DNA of 64,000 nucleotides from Methylococcaceae bacterium UBA975 (GCA_002292375.1 DBBV01000018.1:1-64000); one strand, 5' to 3'; shown: positions 42,711 through 52,851, counted from the first letter of the stretch. A program made the numbers and translations. The notes: generated by a model from the sequence alone, not told the origin.

Positions 42711-44219
42711 ATGTGTGGAATTGCTGGTGTTGTAGCCCATCAAAGTGTTAATCAAGAATTGTACGAAGCGTTAACGATTCTTCAGCATCGCGGTCAAGAT
42801 GCGGCGGGCATTGTTACCTGTGAAGGTAGCCAGTTACATCTACGCAAAGCAAATGGTCTGGTTAGGGATGTGTTTAGAACCAGCCACATGCTTGACTTGA
42901 AAGGCAATATGGGGATTGCGCATGTACGCTATCCAACAGCCGGTTGTTCAAGTTCAGCAGAAGCGCAACCCTTTTACGTTAACTCTCCCTTCGGAATAAC
43001 TTTGGCGCATAACGGTAATTTAACCAATGCTGAAAGCTTAAAAGAAGCGTTGTTTATTCAAGACCAGCGGCATATCAACACCAACTCAGACTCTGAGATT
43101 TTACTTAACGTATTTGCCCATGAGCTACAAGGGTTAGGTAAATTAAAATTAGATGAAAACGACGTATTTAAAGCGGTACAAGGTGTGCATAAACGGTGTG
43201 AAGGAGCTTATGCAGTAGTGGCGATGATTACCGGGTTTGGCATAGTGGGTTTTCGTGACCCGCACGGTATTCGCCCGATTTGTTTCGGTCAACGTGAAAC
43301 AGATTTAGGTAATGAATATATGATCGCCTCTGAGTCAGTGGCACTGGATACGCAAGGCTTTAAATTAACCCGCGATATTGCGCCAGGTGAAGCTGTTTTT
43401 ATCAAAAAAGACGGTATTATTCATACTAAGCAATGTGCTCTCAACCCGCAGTTAAATCCGTGTATTTTTGAATATGTGTATTTAGCCCGCCCAGATTCAA
43501 TTATAGACAATGTGTCGGTCTATAAGTCACGGCTTAGAATGGGCGAAAAGCTGGCGGATAAAATCCTTAGGCTTCGACCTGATCACGATATTGATGTGGT
43601 TATTCCTATACCAGATACCAGCAGAACATCAGCGTTACAACTAGCCAATAGGTTAGACGTGAAATACCGCGAAGGGTTTATTAAAAACCGATACATCGGG
43701 CGAACTTTTATTATGCCTGGACAGCAAGAGCGAAAAAATTCGGTTAGACGTAAGCTAAATGCGATTGACCTTGAGTTTAAAGGTAAAAATGTGTTGTTGG
43801 TTGATGATTCGATTGTACGGGGCACAACATCGGGACAAATTATTAAATTAGCCAGAGAAGCTGGGGCTAAAAAGGTTTATTTTGCTTCGGCAGCGCCACC
43901 TGTGCGATACCCCAATGTGTATGGTATTGACATGCCAGCAGTAGACGAATTGGTAGCGCACGATCGAAGTATAGATGAAGTGCAACAAGCCATCGGAGCT
44001 GATTGGCTGGTATACCAAGACATTGAGGATTTATTTGAATCAGTTAGAAAGCGTAATCCAGAAATCAGTGATTTTGACGCAGCGTGTTTTAATCAGCATT
44101 ACGTAACTGGGACAGTCAGTGACGATTACTTAATGAAGCAAGGCCTAAGTCGCGCTGATAAAGAAAAAACTAATACGGGCTTGGGACAAACTGTCATCGA
44201 GCTACACAATAATCATTAA
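42711..44219 (+). CDS. purF: Amidophosphoribosyltransferase
   Basis: First committed step of purine synthesis, making phosphoribosylamine from PRPP and glutamine. 502 residues. The N-terminal Ntn glutaminase has nucleophile C2 (MCGIAGVV), with no propeptide. The PRPP-binding loop is VLLVDDSIVRGTTSG. YIGRTFIMPGQQ and the following RKNSVRRKLN are the conserved flexible loop. No PurR-like operator was recognised in the 27-base gap upstream. Confidence 0.97.
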   Translation: MCGIAGVVAHQSVNQELYEALTILQHRGQDAAGIVTCEGSQLHLRKANGLVRDVFRTSHMLDLKGNMGIAHVRYPTAGCSSSAEAQPFYVNSPFGITLAHNGNLTNAESLKEALFIQDQRHINTNSDSEILLNVFAHELQGLGKLKLDENDVFKAVQGVHKRCEGAYAVVAMITGFGIVGFRDPHGIRPICFGQRETDLGNEYMIASESVALDTQGFKLTRDIAPGEAVFIKKDGIIHTKQCALNPQLNPCIFEYVYLARPDSIIDNVSVYKSRLRMGEKLADKILRLRPDHDIDVVIPIPDTSRTSALQLANRLDVKYREGFIKNRYIGRTFIMPGQQERKNSVRRKLNAIDLEFKGKNVLLVDDSIVRGTTSGQIIKLAREAGAKKVYFASAAPPVRYPNVYGIDMPAVDELVAHDRSIDEVQQAIGADWLVYQDIEDLFESVRKRNPEISDFDAACFNQHYVTGTVSDDYLMKQGLSRADKEKTNTGLGQTVIELHNNH

Positions 44220-44237
44220 TCTTAGGTACGTTAAATC

Positions 44238-45431
44238 ATGTCAGCTAAGGAATGGAATCAATACTCGATAGAAACCCAAGGTATACGCGCCGGACAACAA
44301 CGAACGGCAGAAGGGGAACATAGCGACCCAATTTTTCCTACCTCAAGTTATATATTTAACAGCGCTGAAGAGGCCGCTTCGCGTTTTTCAGGTAAAACCA
44401 GTGGCAATATTTACTCGCGATTCACCAACCCAACCGTGCGTGCGTTTGAGCAACGTTTAGCCGTTATGGAAGGGGCCGAGCGTGCAATGGCAACCTCATC
44501 TGGCATGGCGGCTATTAATTGCGTGTGTATGGGTTTGCTCAGTGCCGGCGACCACGTCGTATGTTCACAGAGTGTGTTTGGTAACAGTGCGCTGATGTTT
44601 AAAAACATCATGGCTAAATTTGCCATAGAAACGACCTTCGTCACCTTGGATGATATGGCTGATTGGCAGGCTGCATTGCGGCCTAATACACGGTTTTTAT
44701 TTTTAGAAACACCGTCTAACCCCCTCGGGACCTTAGTGGATATCCGTCAATTAGCTGATTTGGCACACGCCAATGGGTCATTGCTTATCGTCGATAATGT
44801 GTACTGCACACCCGCATTACAAAAACCGCTTAGCTTAGGCGCGGATTTAGTGGTGCATTCGGCTACTAAATATTTAGATGGCCAGGGACGATGTATTGGA
44901 GGCGCTGTGGTTGGTAATAATGACCTGATTGAAGAGAAAATTTACCCGATTCTAAGAACCTGCGGACCCACCATGAGCCCATTTAATGCCTGGGTGTTTC
45001 ATAAAGGTTTAGAAACCCTATCACTGAGAATGGAAAAGCATTGCCAAAATGCGTTACAGGTAGCGCAATGGTTGGAGCAACATACGTCGATAGAGCACGT
45101 ATATTACACGGGTTTGCCCAGTAACCCTCAGCACGCGTTAGCTAGGCAACAACAAAGCGGTTTTGGTGGCATTGTCAGTTTTGACGTTAAAGGTGGTAAA
45201 GAAAATGCCTGGAAAGTGATTGATGCGACTCAAATGATCTCTATTACCGCCAACCTCGGCGATGTAAAAAGCATGATAACCCACCCGTCAACCACTACAC
45301 ATGGGCGTTTAACCGAGCAAGAGCGTGCCAGTGCGGGTATTAATGATTCTTTAGTTAGGCTGGCGGTAGGGCTTGAAAATGTTAGCGATATAATTGACGA
45401 CTTAGCGACAGGTCTCGATAGTATTAGTTAA
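44238..45431 (+). CDS. metZ: O-succinylhomoserine sulfhydrylase
   Basis: PLP enzyme that makes homocysteine directly from O-succinylhomoserine and sulfide, a methionine route fed by hom at the start of the window. 397 residues, Cys/Met-metabolism family. The PLP lysine is in VVHSATKYLDGQGRCIGG, whose DGQGRCIGG form is typical of MetZ, not MetB or MetC. IYSRFTNPTVRAFE is the conserved N-terminal block. The purF-metZ neighbourhood is also seen in pseudomonads. Confidence 0.92.
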   Translation: MSAKEWNQYSIETQGIRAGQQRTAEGEHSDPIFPTSSYIFNSAEEAASRFSGKTSGNIYSRFTNPTVRAFEQRLAVMEGAERAMATSSGMAAINCVCMGLLSAGDHVVCSQSVFGNSALMFKNIMAKFAIETTFVTLDDMADWQAALRPNTRFLFLETPSNPLGTLVDIRQLADLAHANGSLLIVDNVYCTPALQKPLSLGADLVVHSATKYLDGQGRCIGGAVVGNNDLIEEKIYPILRTCGPTMSPFNAWVFHKGLETLSLRMEKHCQNALQVAQWLEQHTSIEHVYYTGLPSNPQHALARQQQSGFGGIVSFDVKGGKENAWKVIDATQMISITANLGDVKSMITHPSTTTHGRLTEQERASAGINDSLVRLAVGLENVSDIIDDLATGLDSIS

Positions 45432-45481
45432 ACGTGTAATGAGCTCGCAGGGGTGACCTAAGACGCGTTCATTTAACGGGA

Positions 45482-46249
45482 TTAATGCAATAATTGGATT
45501 TCCTGCATTACCTCAGCGTTAATATTGCCCTGTTGATCATAAGATAATTCAATAAATTGCATCGCATGTTTATCGTCAATGGTGAGTAGGGTGGTGCAAC
45601 GTGTGCCGTATTCATCGCCTTGTATAAAAACAGAGGATAAAAAACGCTCAAAATCGAGACCAATACCTGTATTGGGCAGTAGTGCATCCGGCGGTTTAGT
45701 TTGAGATTGCATAATGCTAAGTAAAGGTATCGGGTCGATGCTTTCTGTTTTTAACGACTGCTTAAACTGGGTCGATGCTTGGGTTAACTTAGGCCATGGT
45801 GTATTGAGGCCAGCGTTACATAAACCATGAAAGCCTGGGCTTATTGGGCTGGCTTGATGGGTGTCATTAGAATAGTGCCATAGCCCGGTTTTATCTAATA
45901 AGATTAAATTAAATAAACCGTACAGCCCGTCTTTTTTCTTTAGGTCGGATAAAAATTCAGCTGCTGGTTGTTGCGCCGTTAAAAAATCACTCACTAAATG
46001 CCCGCGCGAGCGTTTGTTGGTTTGAGAAAAAGGCGGTTTTCGAATATTGGTAATAGCAGCCAAGCGACCTGTCAGGTCAACGCTCAACCAGCTACCACCT
46101 GCAAGCAAATCGATGCCGCCAAATATTGACGGGTGATCAGGCCAAAAGTCGGCTTGTGCAGCTAGGCGGTGGTGGTATTCATCACGGTTGGCCAGCAAGA
46201 CGAGTTTGTATTGCTCATTGGGCTGGTGTTTTAAAAGAAGTAAACACAT
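45482..46249 (-). CDS. TANGO2/NRDE-family protein
   Basis: 255 residues. The N-terminus MCLLLLKHQPNEQYKLVLLANRDEYHHR has the NRDE motif after an initial Met-Cys. The family is Ntn-hydrolase-like, and the Cys2 position would be the nucleophile if Met is removed. Human TANGO2 and bacterial HtpA-type relatives are linked to heme transport; no function is established for this one. It is convergent with metZ. Confidence 0.85.
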   Translation of the reverse strand: MCLLLLKHQPNEQYKLVLLANRDEYHHRLAAQADFWPDHPSIFGGIDLLAGGSWLSVDLTGRLAAITNIRKPPFSQTNKRSRGHLVSDFLTAQQPAAEFLSDLKKKDGLYGLFNLILLDKTGLWHYSNDTHQASPISPGFHGLCNAGLNTPWPKLTQASTQFKQSLKTESIDPIPLLSIMQSQTKPPDALLPNTGIGLDFERFLSSVFIQGDEYGTRCTTLLTIDDKHAMQFIELSYDQQGNINAEVMQEIQLLH

Positions 46250-46354
46250 GGTAATTTGCTACGTTAAGGTTTGTTTTTCTATCAAACACCGTCACTGCAG
46301 ACCTGTCAATATTAAAGACTAAATGATAAAATACGGGGCTGAAATTGTTCGCCT

Positions 46355-46370
46355 TGCTTATTGATAAGCA
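46355..46370. promoter_or_regulatory. Palindrome in the acnB leader
   Basis: TGCTTAT-TG-ATAAGCA, perfect 7-bp arms, 25 bases before the acnB ATG. It could be an operator or a short RNA hairpin in the 5' leader. No T-run follows. Confidence 0.35.
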
Positions 46371-46395
46371 TTGATTTTAATCTTAGGAGTTTACT

Positions 46396-48993
46396 ATGTT
46401 AGAAGATTACCGCAAACACGTCGCCGAGCGTGCAGCCTTAGGTATTGTGCCAAAACCACTAAACGCAGATCAAGTTGCCGGGTTGATCGAATTATTAAAA
46501 ACCCCACCAGCTGACGAAGGCGAATTTTTACTGGACTTGTTGACTAACCGCGTACCGCCCGGTGTTGATGAGGCTGCTTACGTAAAAGCAGGATTTTTAG
46601 CTGCCATTACAACCGGTGAAGTTTCTTCCCCGTTAATCGACAACGTTAAAGCAACAGAATTATTAGGCACCATGTTAGGTGGCTACAACATTATGCCATT
46701 GGTTAATTTACTCGATCATGCTGAATTGGCAGAAGTCGCGGCCAATCAACTATCACATACGTTGTTAGTATTTGATGCCTTTCATGATGTGGTCGAAAAA
46801 GCGGAGGCGGGTAATATGGCCGCTAAACGTGTCTTACAATCATGGTCTGACGCTGAATGGTTTACTAAAAAACCCGCGCTGGCCGAAAAACTCACGGTTA
46901 AAGTATTTGAAGTAAATGGCGAAACCAATACGGATGACTTGTCTCCAGCGCCCGATGCTTGGTCACGTCCAGATATTCCCTTACATGCGTTAGCGATGTT
47001 AAAAATGCCGCGCGAGGGTATTAACCCAGACGTACCCGGTGAAAAGGGTCCGATTAAACAAATTGAGCAGATGGAAGCCGACGGCATTCCTTTGGCTTAC
47101 GTTGGTGATGTGGTCGGAACAGGCTCTTCACGTAAATCAGCCACTAATTCAGTTTTATGGTTTATGGGAGATGATATTCCTTATGTACCGAATAAACGCG
47201 GTGGTGGGGTGTGTATTGGCGGTAAAATTGCGCCTATTTTCTTCAACACCATGGAAGACTCAGGTGCGCTGCCAATTGAAATGGACGTGTCTAATTTCAA
47301 AATGAATGACGTGATTGATATCTACCCCTATGAAGGTAAGGTCACCAAAAGCGATAGTGATGAGGTGTTAGCCGAGTTTCAATTAAAGTCTCAAGTAATC
47401 CTAGATGAAGTACAAGCGGGTGGCCGAATTCCACTTATTATTGGACGTGGCTTAACATTACGTGCACGTAAAGCCTTAGGTTTAGCTGCATCTGAAGTGT
47501 TCCGTACACCTGAAATTCTTGAAGACAGTGGTAAGGGTTATACCTTAGCGCAAAAAATGGTTGGCAAAGCCTGTGGCGTTGATGGAATACGTGCCGGCGT
47601 CTATTGTGAGCCACATATGACCACGGTTGGATCGCAAGATACTACTGGGCCGATGACGCGCGATGAACTTAAAGACTTAGCGTGTTTAGGTTTTTCTGCT
47701 GATTTGGTAATGCAATCTTTTTGTCACACGGCGGCTTACCCCAAACCGGTTGATGTTACGACCCACCACACCCTACCTGACTTTATAATGAACCGCGGTG
47801 GTGTGTCATTACGCCCTGGTGACGGTATTATTCACTCATGGCTAAACCGCATGCTATTACCCGATACTGTTGGTACGGGCGGTGATTCACATACACGTTT
47901 CCCCTTAGGTATTTCATTCCCGGCGGGTTCTGGTTTAGTGGCGTTTGCTGCAGCGACCGGTGTGATGCCGTTAGATATGCCTGAATCTATTTTGGTCCGC
48001 TTTAAAGGTACCATGCAGCCGGGTATTACGTTGCGTGATATGGTTAATGCGATTCCATTAGCAGCGATTAAAAAGGGGTTATTGACGGTATCGAAAGAAG
48101 GCAAAATCAATGCTTTTTCAGGCCGCATTCTTGAAATTGAAGGCTTGCCAGATTTAAAGGTAGAGCAAGCATTTGAATTATCAGATGCGTCAGCCGAACG
48201 GTCAGCAGCCGGTTGTACGATTAAACTGAATAAAGAACCCATTATCGAGTACCTGAACTCAAATATTACCATGCTGAAATGGATGATTGCTGAAGGTTAT
48301 GGCGATGTGCGAACGATCGAACGCCGTATCAAATCAATGCAAGAATGGCTAGCCAATCCACAATTGATGGAAGCCGATGCAGATGCCGAGTACGCTGAAA
48401 TCATTGAAATTGATATGAATGAAATTCACGAGCCAATACTGGCTTGCCCCAATGATCCGGATGACGTTAAAACCTTGTCGGATGTGGCGGGTACAAAAAT
48501 TGATGAAGTGTTCATTGGTTCTTGTATGACCAATATTGGTCATTTCCGCGCTGCGGGTAACCTGTTAAAAGAATTTGGCGGTGTGTTGCCTACGCGTTTA
48601 TGGATTGCACCACCGACCAAGATGGATGCGGCGCAATTAACTGAAGAAGGGTACTACTTTACTTATGGTGTAGCGGGGGCTCGTACTGAAATGCCCGGCT
48701 GTTCTTTATGTATGGGTAACCAAGCGCGTATTGCTGAAAAATCCACAGCGATCTCAACCTCAACACGTAACTTCCCGAACCGGCTAGGTACGGGTGCATT
48801 TGTCTATTTAGCATCAGCTGAATTGGCTGCAATTGGCGCTATTTTAGGCAAAATTCCGTCTAAAGAAGAATACATGGACTACGCCAAAAAAATCGATACC
48901 ATGGCGGCAGATACCTACCGTTATCTAAATTTCGATCAAATCCCATCGTATCAAAAAATTGCTGATACGGTAGAAATGGCAATTAATGGTTAA
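46396..48993 (+). CDS. acnB: Aconitate hydratase B
   Basis: Interconverts citrate and isocitrate in the TCA cycle; 865 residues, exactly E. coli AcnB length. HEAT-like N-terminal domain (1-160: LEDYRKHVAERAALGIVPKP), then the swivel domain with VGDVVGTGSSRKSATNS. Cluster ligands are a Cys in DLVMQSFCHTAAYP and two Cys in MPGCSLCMGNQAR. Apo-AcnB also binds mRNA in E. coli. A strong Shine-Dalgarno (TTAGGAG) precedes the ATG. Confidence 0.97.
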   Translation: MLEDYRKHVAERAALGIVPKPLNADQVAGLIELLKTPPADEGEFLLDLLTNRVPPGVDEAAYVKAGFLAAITTGEVSSPLIDNVKATELLGTMLGGYNIMPLVNLLDHAELAEVAANQLSHTLLVFDAFHDVVEKAEAGNMAAKRVLQSWSDAEWFTKKPALAEKLTVKVFEVNGETNTDDLSPAPDAWSRPDIPLHALAMLKMPREGINPDVPGEKGPIKQIEQMEADGIPLAYVGDVVGTGSSRKSATNSVLWFMGDDIPYVPNKRGGGVCIGGKIAPIFFNTMEDSGALPIEMDVSNFKMNDVIDIYPYEGKVTKSDSDEVLAEFQLKSQVILDEVQAGGRIPLIIGRGLTLRARKALGLAASEVFRTPEILEDSGKGYTLAQKMVGKACGVDGIRAGVYCEPHMTTVGSQDTTGPMTRDELKDLACLGFSADLVMQSFCHTAAYPKPVDVTTHHTLPDFIMNRGGVSLRPGDGIIHSWLNRMLLPDTVGTGGDSHTRFPLGISFPAGSGLVAFAAATGVMPLDMPESILVRFKGTMQPGITLRDMVNAIPLAAIKKGLLTVSKEGKINAFSGRILEIEGLPDLKVEQAFELSDASAERSAAGCTIKLNKEPIIEYLNSNITMLKWMIAEGYGDVRTIERRIKSMQEWLANPQLMEADADAEYAEIIEIDMNEIHEPILACPNDPDDVKTLSDVAGTKIDEVFIGSCMTNIGHFRAAGNLLKEFGGVLPTRLWIAPPTKMDAAQLTEEGYYFTYGVAGARTEMPGCSLCMGNQARIAEKSTAISTSTRNFPNRLGTGAFVYLASAELAAIGAILGKIPSKEEYMDYAKKIDTMAADTYRYLNFDQIPSYQKIADTVEMAING

Positions 48994-49010
48994 CTAGCTG
49001 TTAGCATGAC

Positions 49011-49042
49011 AAAAAAGGCGCTGTCGATACAGCGCCTTTTTT
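49011..49042. terminator. Bidirectional rho-independent terminator
   Basis: Perfect 14-bp arms AAAAAAGGCGCTGT and ACAGCGCCTTTTTT with a 4-base CGAT loop. Flanking A-run and T-run make it work in both directions, ending acnB on + and the SIMPL gene on -. Confidence 0.92.
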
Positions 49043-49059
49043 GTGCGATCTATTGTTAG

Positions 49060-49755
49060 TTATTTAATTAGTCTAATTGATCCATTGACAGTAACCTGAA
49101 TATCCGAGGTACTGGGTTGCAGGTTGGCGCTAGCTGTTTCTATCGCTTGCGCACTATTTAACAGACGGGCTTGTGCAAAGTGAACAGGCGGTTGGCTTGC
49201 ATTGCTATTAATATTGATCTGATGGATGGTGTATTGTGTGTGATCTAAGCTGCTTGTAATCACCCGCGCTTGCTGTTTAAACTGTTCGATAGCCTGCTGT
49301 ATCAGCCCCGTTTTGACCTTTTCACGTTTTTCATTAGAAATGATATAGCGTAAAGATTTCAGCAGAAGCTTTGTTTGCAGGAGGCCAATAAGCTGGCCCA
49401 GTTCAACGCTATTTTTGCTTTCTAATACCAACTGTTGGGAACCGCGCCAGCTGCGTAAGACGTTCTTGTCGTACATCTGATGGGCGGTATATTGCCCCCC
49501 TTTAACGTCAATAGACTTGAATTTTTTGGCGGTATCAAGAGCCCAAGCCATCGTCGTGTTAATCTGTTCGGCTAGTTGAGCGGGTTGTTTATGCTCTGCT
49601 TCTACCGCCATAACGGCGATAGTGGTGTCGGTTTCGAGGCTTATGCTGGCAGTGCTCTGAAGGTTAACGAGACCGTCTGGTTGGGTTTCATGTGCGTGGA
49701 CAGCACTGAAACTCATATTAAAAGTTAGGGTGGCAGCTACAATCCATTTGTTCAT
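49060..49755 (-). CDS. SIMPL-domain (DUF541) periplasmic protein
   Basis: 231 residues with a signal peptide (cleavage near AVHA, residue 22). The rest is a SIMPL/DUF541 fold: a repeat of IDVKGGQYTAHQMYD and LRSWRGSQQLVLESK, with AIEQFKQQARVI and the C-terminal VTVNGSIRLIK. Relatives such as E. coli YggE lower oxidative stress by unknown means. It lies 57 bases from sthA on the same strand. Confidence 0.85.
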   Translation of the reverse strand: MNKWIVAATLTFNMSFSAVHAHETQPDGLVNLQSTASISLETDTTIAVMAVEAEHKQPAQLAEQINTTMAWALDTAKKFKSIDVKGGQYTAHQMYDKNVLRSWRGSQQLVLESKNSVELGQLIGLLQTKLLLKSLRYIISNEKREKVKTGLIQQAIEQFKQQARVITSSLDHTQYTIHQININSNASQPPVHFAQARLLNSAQAIETASANLQPSTSDIQVTVNGSIRLIK

Positions 49756-49812
49756 ACGTATCCTCGCAATTTAGATCATTGGTCAATCGGGTGTTGCAAT
49801 GTTAGTTGAAAC

Positions 49813-51225
49813 TTAATGGTTTTCTAGACGATTTAGACCATTTAACGCAGCTACCCGGTAGGCTTCAGCCATAGTAGGGTAGTTAAATGTGGTGTTAGTA
49901 AAATACAGTAAGGTGTTAGCCTCGCCGGTTTGTGACATAATGGCCTGACCAATGTGAATAATTTCGGCAGCTTGGTCTCCAAAGCAATGAACGCCCAAAA
50001 TTTGTAACGTATCGGAATGAAAAATTATTTTTAATAGTCCTTGGGTTTCTCCGGTAATTTGTGCGCGTGCGAGGGAATCAAACCGTGAGTAGCCAGTTTC
50101 GTAGGGAATTTTTTGTTCTGTTAACTCCCTTTCTGTATAGCCAACTGAGCTGATCTCAGGGTTGGTGTAAATGCCGGTAGGGATATCCTTGACCAATTTA
50201 GTATCGCAGACACCATCAATAATATGGGTGGCAGCAAATCGGCCTTGGTCATACGCGGCACTGGCTAAACTGGGGTACCCAATAAAGTCACCAACAGCGT
50301 AAATATGCTCCTTACCATCCACTTGGTAGTGCTCGTTGACGTTAACCTGACCACGTGAATTAGTTTTGATAGAGACCTTGTCTAGAGCAAGGCCATCAAA
50401 GTTTCCGGTACGGCCGTTGGCCCATAGAAAAATATCGGATTTTATGCGTTTTCCAGAAACAAGCTCAGTCACGATGCTATTACCGTCGCAGCTAATAGAT
50501 GTGTACTCTTCGTTAGCCCGGATAACCACACCTTGCTTACGCATGTCGTGGCTGAGCGCATGTACAATCTCGTCATCAAGAAACGCCAGCAGTACTTCTT
50601 GGGTATTAATTAAATTGACTTTAATACCAAGCCCTTGAAAAATAGAAGCATACTCGCAGCCGATAACCCCCGCACCATAAATGGTAATAGATTTAGGGGT
50701 GAAATCTAAATTAAGAATGGTGTCGCTATCAAATATATTTGGGTTATTAAAATCAACGTCAGCGGGGCGATAGGGGTGCGAGCCGGGTGCCAGAACAAAA
50801 GACTCGGCGCTTATTTTCCTACTTTTTTCGCCTTTGCCTGATTTGATTTGCATGCTGTGCTCGTCGATAAAACTGGCAGTGCCTTTTATTAAATCGAGGT
50901 TATTTCGTTCATAAAAACTGCTGCGCATATCGACCTGTTTCTTAATAACATCGGTCGCCGAGCTTAATAATTGAGGGAAGCTAAGTTGGATTTTTCCACC
51001 ACAGGCTTCTTTGTACCAACGGTTGCGGTTAAATTGAATAACACCTTGTACTGCCTGACGTAGGGCTTTAGAAGGGATGGTTCCCCAATGGGTGCAGCCA
51101 CCGCCGACGTCGTGGTATTTTTCAACGATAGCGACGTTTTTTCCTTCTTTGCAGGCTTTCATCGCGGCACCTTCACCGCCAGGCCCTGTGCCGACCACTA
51201 TTACGTCGTAATCATAGTTACTCAT
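49813..51225 (-). CDS. sthA: Soluble pyridine nucleotide transhydrogenase
   Basis: FAD enzyme moving electrons between NADPH and NAD+. 470 residues (E. coli SthA 466). FAD motif VGTGPGGEGAAMKAC is N-terminal. GGGCTHWGTIPSKALR replaces the redox-active CxxxxC of related lipoamide dehydrogenases with CTHWGT, the mark of SthA. NAD(P) motif is GAGVIGCEYASIF; the C-terminal dimer domain ends TMAEAYRVAALNG. Confidence 0.95.
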   Translation of the reverse strand: MSNYDYDVIVVGTGPGGEGAAMKACKEGKNVAIVEKYHDVGGGCTHWGTIPSKALRQAVQGVIQFNRNRWYKEACGGKIQLSFPQLLSSATDVIKKQVDMRSSFYERNNLDLIKGTASFIDEHSMQIKSGKGEKSRKISAESFVLAPGSHPYRPADVDFNNPNIFDSDTILNLDFTPKSITIYGAGVIGCEYASIFQGLGIKVNLINTQEVLLAFLDDEIVHALSHDMRKQGVVIRANEEYTSISCDGNSIVTELVSGKRIKSDIFLWANGRTGNFDGLALDKVSIKTNSRGQVNVNEHYQVDGKEHIYAVGDFIGYPSLASAAYDQGRFAATHIIDGVCDTKLVKDIPTGIYTNPEISSVGYTERELTEQKIPYETGYSRFDSLARAQITGETQGLLKIIFHSDTLQILGVHCFGDQAAEIIHIGQAIMSQTGEANTLLYFTNTTFNYPTMAEAYRVAALNGLNRLENH

Positions 51226-51313
51226 TTATATTTTCTCGCCATATTTTTAAAAACGGATGCAACAAGTATACAACAACTAGGATAAAATCTTTATTTACAC
51301 AGCCTATATCGAT

Positions 51314-52123
51314 ATGTCCGATTTATTCTTAATTATCCAAAAAGCCTTGCGCGCCCCCTTGGTTGAAGACACCATTAGCTTTACCAAACAGGCGTTTGAT
51401 GTGATTCATTCCTCAACGCCATTTGTGGAACCGTTTGACCGTGTTATTGAACCGATTGACTTAGTTGCCTTTCCGGAAAAACCGCTGTGTGTACACCCGA
51501 GGGAACTACCCCGGCGACGGTTGGGCAGTGAGGCGGGTAAGCGCTCTTTTATCCACGCCATTGCACATATAGAGTTTAACGCGATTAAATTAGCCTTGGA
51601 TATTGCCTACCGTTTTAAAGGTATGCCAGCACAGTTTTATAAAGATTGGCTCTACGTAGCCAACGATGAATGCAAACACTTTAAGCTACTTTGTGATCAT
51701 TTAGCGACTTATGGCTGCAAATATGGGGATATTCCTTCTCATGATGGTTTATGGAGCATGGCAGTAAAAACCGAGCATGACATAGTAGCTCGGTTATCTC
51801 TAGTGCCGCGTTATCTTGAGGCACGTGGTTTAGATGTAACCCCTGCGATGCTAGATAAACTGTATGCACAAAAGGATATGGCCTCAGCGGCGGTGCTTGA
51901 AGTGATCCTAGAAGATGAGGTGACTCATGTCGAATACGGCACAAAGTGGTTAGACTTTGTCTGCGATCAGCAAGGTATACAGCGGCAGGAGGTGTTCTTT
52001 GAACATATCGAGCACTATTTAAAAGGGCAAATTTTAGGTCCCTTTAATCGTCCATTACGGCTGCGTGCGGGGTTTACAGAAAACGAATTAAATCAATTAG
52101 AGCAGTTAGATAAGCGGCGTTAG
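51314..52123 (+). CDS. DUF455 ferritin-like protein
   Basis: 269 residues. DUF455 proteins are ferritin-like, with likely di-metal ligands in HAIAHIEFNAIKLALD (Glu, His), NDECKHFKLL and EVILEDEVTHVEYGTKW. The family is related to MiaE-like oxygenases; the substrate is unknown. The stop codon overlaps the lpxH stop on the other strand by 4 bases. Confidence 0.85.
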   Translation: MSDLFLIIQKALRAPLVEDTISFTKQAFDVIHSSTPFVEPFDRVIEPIDLVAFPEKPLCVHPRELPRRRLGSEAGKRSFIHAIAHIEFNAIKLALDIAYRFKGMPAQFYKDWLYVANDECKHFKLLCDHLATYGCKYGDIPSHDGLWSMAVKTEHDIVARLSLVPRYLEARGLDVTPAMLDKLYAQKDMASAAVLEVILEDEVTHVEYGTKWLDFVCDQQGIQRQEVFFEHIEHYLKGQILGPFNRPLRLRAGFTENELNQLEQLDKRR

Positions 52124-52848
52124 GCTAAGGGTATTATTTTATAACCTGTCGAGTTCCATTCCAACACGCTGCCGCCCTTATCATCCCATTCAGCTAATAC
52201 AAAACGCTCAACAGGAAGATTGTTTACACAATGCTGATGGAGGTCAGGGCGGTGAGTATGGCCGTGTATCAATCGTTGTACAGCGTGTTTTGCCATCGTT
52301 TCAACGACAGTGCTGACATTAACGTCCATAATATCGCGCGCTTTGTTTTTTTTGTTTAAATGGCTTTGTTGGCGGTATTGTTGTGCGAGCATCAAGCGTT
52401 CATCTAACGGCTTTGAAAGCGCCGCTTGTTGCCAATCGGCGTTATGAGTTAGCGCTCTAAATTGTTGGTATTCAATATCATCGGTGCACAATAAATCACC
52501 GTGCATCAATAAGGTTTTAACGCCAAACAAATCAATAACTGACTCATCGGCCAGACAGGTCACCTGAGTTTCCTTAAAGAATGCTTTACCAATAAGAAAA
52601 TCCCTATTACCGGCTATAAAAAAAACGCGTAAGCCTTTATCGGCGGCTGCTTTCAGTCGTTCTTTGACGTCGCTATTCGGCGGTGTTGTATCATCATCGC
52701 CGACCCAAACATCAAATAGGTCGCCGAGTATGTAAAGGTCAGAAACAGTCGAGTCTAATGCATCCAGGTAGGTCAGAAAACGTTGAGTGTTCTCTGGCCT
52801 ACCTTCGTTCAGGTGAAGGTCTGAAATAAAGTGAATGCGTGAAGCCAC
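52120..52848 (-). CDS. lpxH: UDP-2,3-diacylglucosamine hydrolase
   Basis: Lipid A step producing lipid X at the inner face of the membrane. 242 residues, calcineurin-like metallophosphoesterase. Metal motifs are HFISDLHLNE, LGDLFDVWVGDD, AGNRDFLIG, LMHGDLLCT and IHGHTHRPDLH. Starts 3 bases after the upstream cyclophilin gene, so co-transcribed. Confidence 0.96.
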   Translation of the reverse strand: MASRIHFISDLHLNEGRPENTQRFLTYLDALDSTVSDLYILGDLFDVWVGDDDTTPPNSDVKERLKAAADKGLRVFFIAGNRDFLIGKAFFKETQVTCLADESVIDLFGVKTLLMHGDLLCTDDIEYQQFRALTHNADWQQAALSKPLDERLMLAQQYRQQSHLNKKNKARDIMDVNVSTVVETMAKHAVQRLIHGHTHRPDLHQHCVNNLPVERFVLAEWDDKGGSVLEWNSTGYKIIPLA

Positions 52849-52851
52849 GAA

